Below, piece after piece: positions 60,271-64,000 of a stretch of 64,000 nucleotides of DNA. The notes under the pieces are model-generated. The model made no database searches, was not told the origin of the DNA, and saw only the letters and a list, made by a program, of their open reading frames with translations. Numbering within the stretch: the first letter of the stretch is position 1; every line of letters begins with the position of its first letter. The stretch is from an uncultured Prevotellaceae bacterium. Lineage in GTDB: Bacteria; Bacteroidota; Bacteroidia; Bacteroidales; Bacteroidaceae. The stretch covers positions 1 through 64,000 of the forward strand of contig CACYYG010000020.1 in the NCBI GenBank assembly GCA_902778535.1, read 5' to 3'. The translations under genes were made by a program, and so were the position numbers.

Positions 60271-60998
60271 TAGAAGTAAAGAACATCACCAAGAGTTTCG
60301 GCTCATTGCAAGTGCTCAAGGGCATTGACCTGCACATCGGCAAGGGCGAGATAGTGAGCATCGTTGGTCCTAGCGGCGCCGGCAAGACTACATTGCTGCA
60401 AATCATCGGCACGCTCGACAAGCCCGACACGGGTTCCGTATGTGTTGATGGCATCGACACCACCGCCCTCTCACAGAAGGCCCTCAGTGACTTCCGCAAC
60501 CGTCATTTGGGCTTCGTCTTCCAGTTCCACCAGCTGCTTCCGGAATTTACCGCGCTGGAAAATATTATGATTCCGGCATTCATAGCCGGCACGCCGAAGA
60601 AAGAGGCGAAAGCCCGCGCTGAGGAATTACTGCAGTTCATGGGTCTTAGCGACCGTGCACACCACAAACCGGCAGAGCTGTCGGGCGGAGAAAAGCAGCG
60701 CATAGCCGTCGCACGTGCGCTGATGAACAACCCTGCTGTCATCCTGGCCGACGAGCCGTCAGGCTCACTCGACACGCATAACAAACAGGAGCTGCACCAG
60801 CTGTTCTTCGATTTGCGCGATCGCTTTGGCCAGACTTTTGTCATCGTCACCCACGACGAGCAGCTTGCCACCATCACCGACCGTACCATCCACATGCGTG
60901 ATGGTCTGCTGGAAATCCAGGAATCCTCAGTGGACCCAGAAGTTTCAGAGACCTCGGAACTCTCAGATGTCCCATTATCACCAGAAGAAAATGATTAA
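60267..60998 (+). CDS. lolD: LolD-like ABC transporter ATP-binding protein
   Basis: A 243-residue ATPase of the LolD/MacB/FtsE group: Walker [13 protein letters not shown] (about 33-44), the [19 protein letters not shown]-loop, signature LSGGEKQR, Walker [13 protein letters not shown] and H-loop VTHDE. LolD powers lipoprotein release from the inner membrane with LolC/E, encoded elsewhere. The C-terminal tail (about 218-243), rich in Ser, Glu and Pro, extends past the usual end and has low complexity. It overlaps the antiporter gene by 4 bases and the next gene by 8. Confidence 0.85.
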   Translation: MIEVKNITKSFGSLQVLKGIDLHIGKGEIVSIVGPSGAGKTTLLQIIGTLDKPDTGSVCVDGIDTTALSQKALSDFRNRHLGFVFQFHQLLPEFTALENIMIPAFIAGTPKKEAKARAEELLQFMGLSDRAHHKPAELSGGEKQRIAVARALMNNPAVILADEPSGSLDTHNKQELHQLFFDLRDRFGQTFVIVTHDEQLATITDRTIHMRDGLLEIQESSVDPEVSETSELSDVPLSPEEND

Positions 60999-61848
60999 GC
61001 TTGGAGATTACAATACCTTAAAGATTTTGCGCCATACCGATCCCGGCATCTACTTAGAAGGCGACGAGACGACAGGTGACATCCTGCTGCCAAAGCGCTA
61101 TGTGACGAACGAAATGCACGACGGCGACGAGGTGCAGGTCTTTGTCTACCTGGATCAGGAGGAGCGCATCATCGCTACTACAGAGACGCCTCTTGCCAAG
61201 GTCAATGAGTTTGCGTGTCTGGAGGTGGCTTGGACCAACCAGTACGGCGCGTTCCTGAACTGGGGCTTGATGAAGGATCTTTTCTGTCCGTTCCGCGAGC
61301 AGAAGCAGCGTATGCAGCGTGGCAAGCGCTACATTGTCTATATCAAGGAGGATGAGGCTTCGCATCGCCTGATGGCTACGGCCAAGGTGGAGAAATATCT
61401 TCATCCGGCAAGTGTTGAGGATGTGTCACATGGGCAGTCCTGCGACTGTCTCGTCTGGCAGAAGACAGACCTGGGCTTCAAGACCATTGTAGACAACAGG
61501 TATCAGGGCCAGCTCTACGACAACCAACTGTTCCAGCCGCTGCACTCGGGCGATCGGCTGACCGCCTATATCGACCATGTGCGGCAGGACGGCAAGATAG
61601 ACCTTACGCTGCAACCCACAGGGCGCCGCCAGACGCTCGACTTTGCAGAGGTCTTGCTGCGCTATCTCTACGAGAACAACGGACGCTGCAATCTGGGCGA
61701 CAACTCGCCTGCTGAGCTGATTGCCGACCGTTTCCAGGTGTCGAAGAAAACCTTTAAGCGTGCTGTCGGCGACCTGTACCGCCGTCGAATCATTGCCATT
61801 ACAGACGACGGAATACAGCTGGTTTCCGCACAAGCAGAAGACTGCTAA
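60991..61848 (+). CDS. CvfB-type S1-domain RNA-binding protein
   Basis: A 285-residue protein with S1-like RNA-binding barrels (about 1-60, 65-135, 145-210; [40 protein letters not shown]) and a C-terminal winged helix (about 220-285, [21 protein letters not shown]), the CvfB build. The family influences virulence genes and translation in Firmicutes; in Bacteroidetes the role is unknown. ATG 60991 matches family starts and overlaps lolD by 8 bases. Confidence 0.88.
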   Translation: MIKLGDYNTLKILRHTDPGIYLEGDETTGDILLPKRYVTNEMHDGDEVQVFVYLDQEERIIATTETPLAKVNEFACLEVAWTNQYGAFLNWGLMKDLFCPFREQKQRMQRGKRYIVYIKEDEASHRLMATAKVEKYLHPASVEDVSHGQSCDCLVWQKTDLGFKTIVDNRYQGQLYDNQLFQPLHSGDRLTAYIDHVRQDGKIDLTLQPTGRRQTLDFAEVLLRYLYENNGRCNLGDNSPAELIADRFQVSKKTFKRAVGDLYRRRIIAITDDGIQLVSAQAEDC

Positions 61849-61885
61849 AAAACGTAAAACTTGCACTTGTTACAAAACTTTCTCC

Positions 61886-61893
61886 TACCTTTG
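61886..61893 (+). promoter_or_regulatory. Promoter of the GH3-like gene
   Basis: TACCTTTG, 33 bases before the ATG. Confidence 0.75.
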
Positions 61894-61925
61894 CACCCTG
61901 ATTCACAAAGAAGGAAAAAAATAAC

Positions 61926-63446
61926 ATGAGCATCACAGGAATAGCCCGCAAGTTCTTTGCACCGCGATGGAAAGAACTGGAGCGTCACAATAACGAGGCA
62001 GAGGAGCTGCAGCGCCAGGTGCTGTCGCGCCTCATCAATCGTGCCAAGGAAACTGAGTTCGGGCGCTATCACCGCTTTGGAGACATGAAGACTTATGACG
62101 ACTTTGTCAGCTCAACGCCTGTCAGCACGTATGAGGAACTGAAGGAGGGCATTGACCGCATGCGTCATGGCGAATCGGATGTACTCTGGCCGGGCAAGGT
62201 GAAATGGTATGCCAAGTCGAGTGGCACAACCAATGATAAGTCGAAGTTCATACCTGTTTCGAAAGAGGGACTGAAGCGGCTGCATTACAAGGGCGGTAGC
62301 GATGTCGTGGCTTTCTACCTGAGAAACAACCCGCAGAGCCGCATGTTCGACGGACGCGGTCTCATCCTCGGCGGAAGCCATCAGCCCAACTACAATGTGC
62401 CTGGCTCGCTGGTCGGCGATCTCAGCGCCATTCTCATCGAGAACATCAACCCTTTGGCCAATCTTGTGCGTGTGCCGTCGAAAGAAACGGCACTGCTGAG
62501 CGATTTCGAGGTGAAGCGCGACCGCATTGCACGTGAGGCCATGAACAAGAACGTCACCAACCTCAGCGGCGTGCCGTCGTGGATGCTGTCGGTGCTCAAC
62601 CGCGTTATGGAACTCAGCGGCAAAAAGCATTTAGAGGAAGTGTGGCCCAATCTTGAGGTCTTCTTCCACGGCGGCGTGGCTTTTACGCCCTACCGTCAGC
62701 AGTATGAGCAGCTCATCACCTCGCCCAAGATGCACTACATGGAGACCTACAATGCCAGTGAGGGATTCTTCGGTATTCAGAACGACCCCAACGACAGGGC
62801 GATGCTGCTGATGCTTGACTACGACTGCTTCTATGAGTTTCAAGAGATGTCGGGAGCTGCAGGAACAGCCGAGACTTCTGGAAACATTGTTCCTCTTTGG
62901 GGTGTTCAGCCGGGCAAGAACTATGCCATGATTATTAGCACGTCGTGCGGCTTGTGGCGTTATATGATTGGCGACACCGTGCAGTTCACTTCCACCAATC
63001 CGTATAAGTTTATCATCAGCGGACGTACAAAGAGTTTCATTAACGCCTTTGGCGAGGAACTCATCGTCGACAACGCAGAGCAGGGACTGGCCTATGCCTG
63101 TCAGCAGACGGGGGCACAGGTGCTGGAATATACGGCCGCACCGGTGTTTATGGATGCCAATGCCAAATGCCGCCATCAGTGGCTCATAGAATTCAGCACG
63201 CCACCTGACGACCTGCAGCGCTTTGCCCGTCTGCTTGATGCCCGTCTGCAGGAGGTGAACAGCGACTACGAAGCTAAGCGCTACAAGGACATCACCTTGC
63301 AGCACCTGGAAATCATACAGGCTCGTTCTGGTCTTTTCAACGACTGGCTGAAGTCGAAAGGCAAGCTGGGCGGTCAGCACAAGGTGCCCCGCCTGAGCAA
63401 CTCAAGAGAACATATAGAGGAACTGCTTCACTTAAATGAAGAATAA
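61926..63446 (+). CDS. GH3 auxin-responsive-promoter family acyl-adenylating enzyme
   Basis: A 506-residue protein of the GH3 family (here an ANL-superfamily amide synthetase, not glycoside hydrolase family 3). ATP-binding motifs are clear: YAKSSGTTNDKSKFIPVS (about 97-114), MHYMETYNASEGFFGIQ (about 272-288) and YMIGDTVQF plus FINAFGEELIVDNAE. Plant members join amino acids to jasmonate or auxin; the bacterial substrate is unknown. A short single-gene unit may continue into the next gene 4 bases on. Confidence 0.9.
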   Translation: MSITGIARKFFAPRWKELERHNNEAEELQRQVLSRLINRAKETEFGRYHRFGDMKTYDDFVSSTPVSTYEELKEGIDRMRHGESDVLWPGKVKWYAKSSGTTNDKSKFIPVSKEGLKRLHYKGGSDVVAFYLRNNPQSRMFDGRGLILGGSHQPNYNVPGSLVGDLSAILIENINPLANLVRVPSKETALLSDFEVKRDRIAREAMNKNVTNLSGVPSWMLSVLNRVMELSGKKHLEEVWPNLEVFFHGGVAFTPYRQQYEQLITSPKMHYMETYNASEGFFGIQNDPNDRAMLLMLDYDCFYEFQEMSGAAGTAETSGNIVPLWGVQPGKNYAMIISTSCGLWRYMIGDTVQFTSTNPYKFIISGRTKSFINAFGEELIVDNAEQGLAYACQQTGAQVLEYTAAPVFMDANAKCRHQWLIEFSTPPDDLQRFARLLDARLQEVNSDYEAKRYKDITLQHLEIIQARSGLFNDWLKSKGKLGGQHKVPRLSNSREHIEELLHLNEE

Positions 63447-63449
63447 AGG

Positions 63450-64000
63450 ATGAAGAATGAAGAATTTGCTTCCGCCATGAAAAAGATGAAAATGGCAAGA
63501 AGTGTGTTGTGCGCAACATTCTTCATTCTGCTTTTTTCATTTTTCATCTTCAGCTGCGCCCGCATGGGCAGCCCCGACGGCGGCTGGTATGACGACATGC
63601 CGCCCAGCGTGGTGAGTGCCTCGCCTGCCGATGGCGGTACAGACGTGACTCAGAAAAAGATAATCATCAATTTCAATGAGTTTATCAAGATAGAGAACGC
63701 ACAAGAGAAGGTCATCGTGTCGCCTCCGCAAATAGAGCAGGCCGAGGTGAAGGCTGCCGGCAAGCGCATCATTGTTGAACTGATGGATACGCTAAAGGAG
63801 AATACGACCTACACCATCGATTTCAGCGATGCCATCACTGACAACAACGAGGGCAACCCGATGGGCAACTACACATTCTCGTTTTCCACCGGCGACCATA
63901 TCGACACACTCGAAGTGGCAGGCTACGTGCTCAACGCTGAGGATTTGGAACCTATCAAGGGCATCCTTGTGGGTCTCTATCCCTATGACGTGCCCGACAG
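63450..64000 (+). CDS. Ig-like domain lipoprotein (partial, runs off the window)
   Basis: The frame opens at ATG 63450 or, more likely, ATG 63477 (MKKMKMARSVL). A hydrophobic core and lipobox (FFIFSC) lead into a mature part starting ARMGSPDGGWYDDMPPSVV. About residues 50-150 fit a bacterial Ig-like (Big_5) domain: PSVVSASPADGGTDV, IIINFNEFIKIEN, TTYTIDFSDAITDNNEGNP and NYTFSFSTGD. Bacteroidetes proteins of this kind are cell-surface lipoproteins of unknown role. The short gap and start codons lie in AATGAAGAAT repeats. Confidence 0.8.
   Translation, partial: MKNEEFASAMKKMKMARSVLCATFFILLFSFFIFSCARMGSPDGGWYDDMPPSVVSASPADGGTDVTQKKIIINFNEFIKIENAQEKVIVSPPQIEQAEVKAAGKRIIVELMDTLKENTTYTIDFSDAITDNNEGNPMGNYTFSFSTGDHIDTLEVAGYVLNAEDLEPIKGILVGLYPYDVPD

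Noticed and set aside
61926-63446. Glycoside hydrolase family 3
   Set aside because: Same abbreviation, different family: the protein has the adenylation motifs of GH3 auxin-responsive enzymes.

Overview
The window reads as chromosome from a Bacteroidales bacterium, most likely Prevotella or a close relative. Evidence for this: genes lack Shine-Dalgarno leaders but have the Bacteroidetes promoter box TAnnTTTG (more than 20 recognisable copies); there is a SusC/SusD pair; many domains are Bacteroidetes-specific (DUF4421, DUF4271, DUF4199, DUF6048, DUF6452, DUF3826, DUF4369); and coding DNA is moderately GC-rich while the intergenic DNA is AT-rich.

Layout. 1-97 is the right end of an IS3-family element. 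156-644 is a small lipoprotein. 811-5539 is the rimP-nusA-infB translation operon. 5620-7743 holds a DUF4421 outer-membrane protein and a thioredoxin-like lipoprotein. 7977-14092 (minus strand) is a trp operon, trpL-B-E-G-D-C-A, with a clear ribosome-type attenuator and no trpF. 14100-16800 is a rearranged zone: an AAA ATPase between 123-bp direct repeats, a second copy of the trp leader, and a deleted ATPase. 16911-21860 is a susD/susC pair. 22304-25775 carries metK, a DUF4271 protein, hemD, rnpA and yidD. 25955-27994 is a PgpH-type HD phosphohydrolase. 28152-31475 is gltX and waaA (Kdo transferase) with a four-helix-bundle gene between inverted repeats inserted between them. 31489-34380 encodes two small membrane proteins and a helix-hairpin-helix outer-membrane protein. 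34584-48357 is a glycan-use locus: TIM-barrel/DUF3826 protein, GH127, a GH43-like/GH2/malectin protein, a GH67/GH115-like protein, a GH78 rhamnosidase and a sodium/sugar symporter. 48467-64000 is mostly housekeeping: dgt, tRNA-Gln, a nucleoside kinase, tRNA-Thr, DUF4199, a glycosyltransferase, DUF6452/DUF6048, apbE, a Crp-type regulator, ABC ATPases, a Kef-type antiporter, cvfB, a GH3-like adenylating enzyme and the start of an Ig-like lipoprotein.

The most unusual signal is in the repeats. At least six sites carry arrays of short imperfect palindromes whose units start exactly 22 bp apart, although the palindrome sequence differs completely from family to family (GAAACAAAGTGTTTC, GTAACCACGCGGGTTAC, TACACACGGTGTGTA, an A6-core-T6 type). 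Neighbouring units are often reverse complements, and so are the spacers, giving a palindrome made of palindromes. One family brackets the trp operon; another occurs as two 79-bp copies 26 kb apart. Separately, palindromic repeat DNA appears to have been captured in frame inside trpE (twice), the GH2 protein (three internal sites plus the N-terminus), GH127 and a lipoprotein signal peptide, and at the 3' ends of gltX and rnpA.

Coordinates of coding genes include the stop codon. Start codons were chosen using promoter position, family N-termini and signal peptides where these helped.
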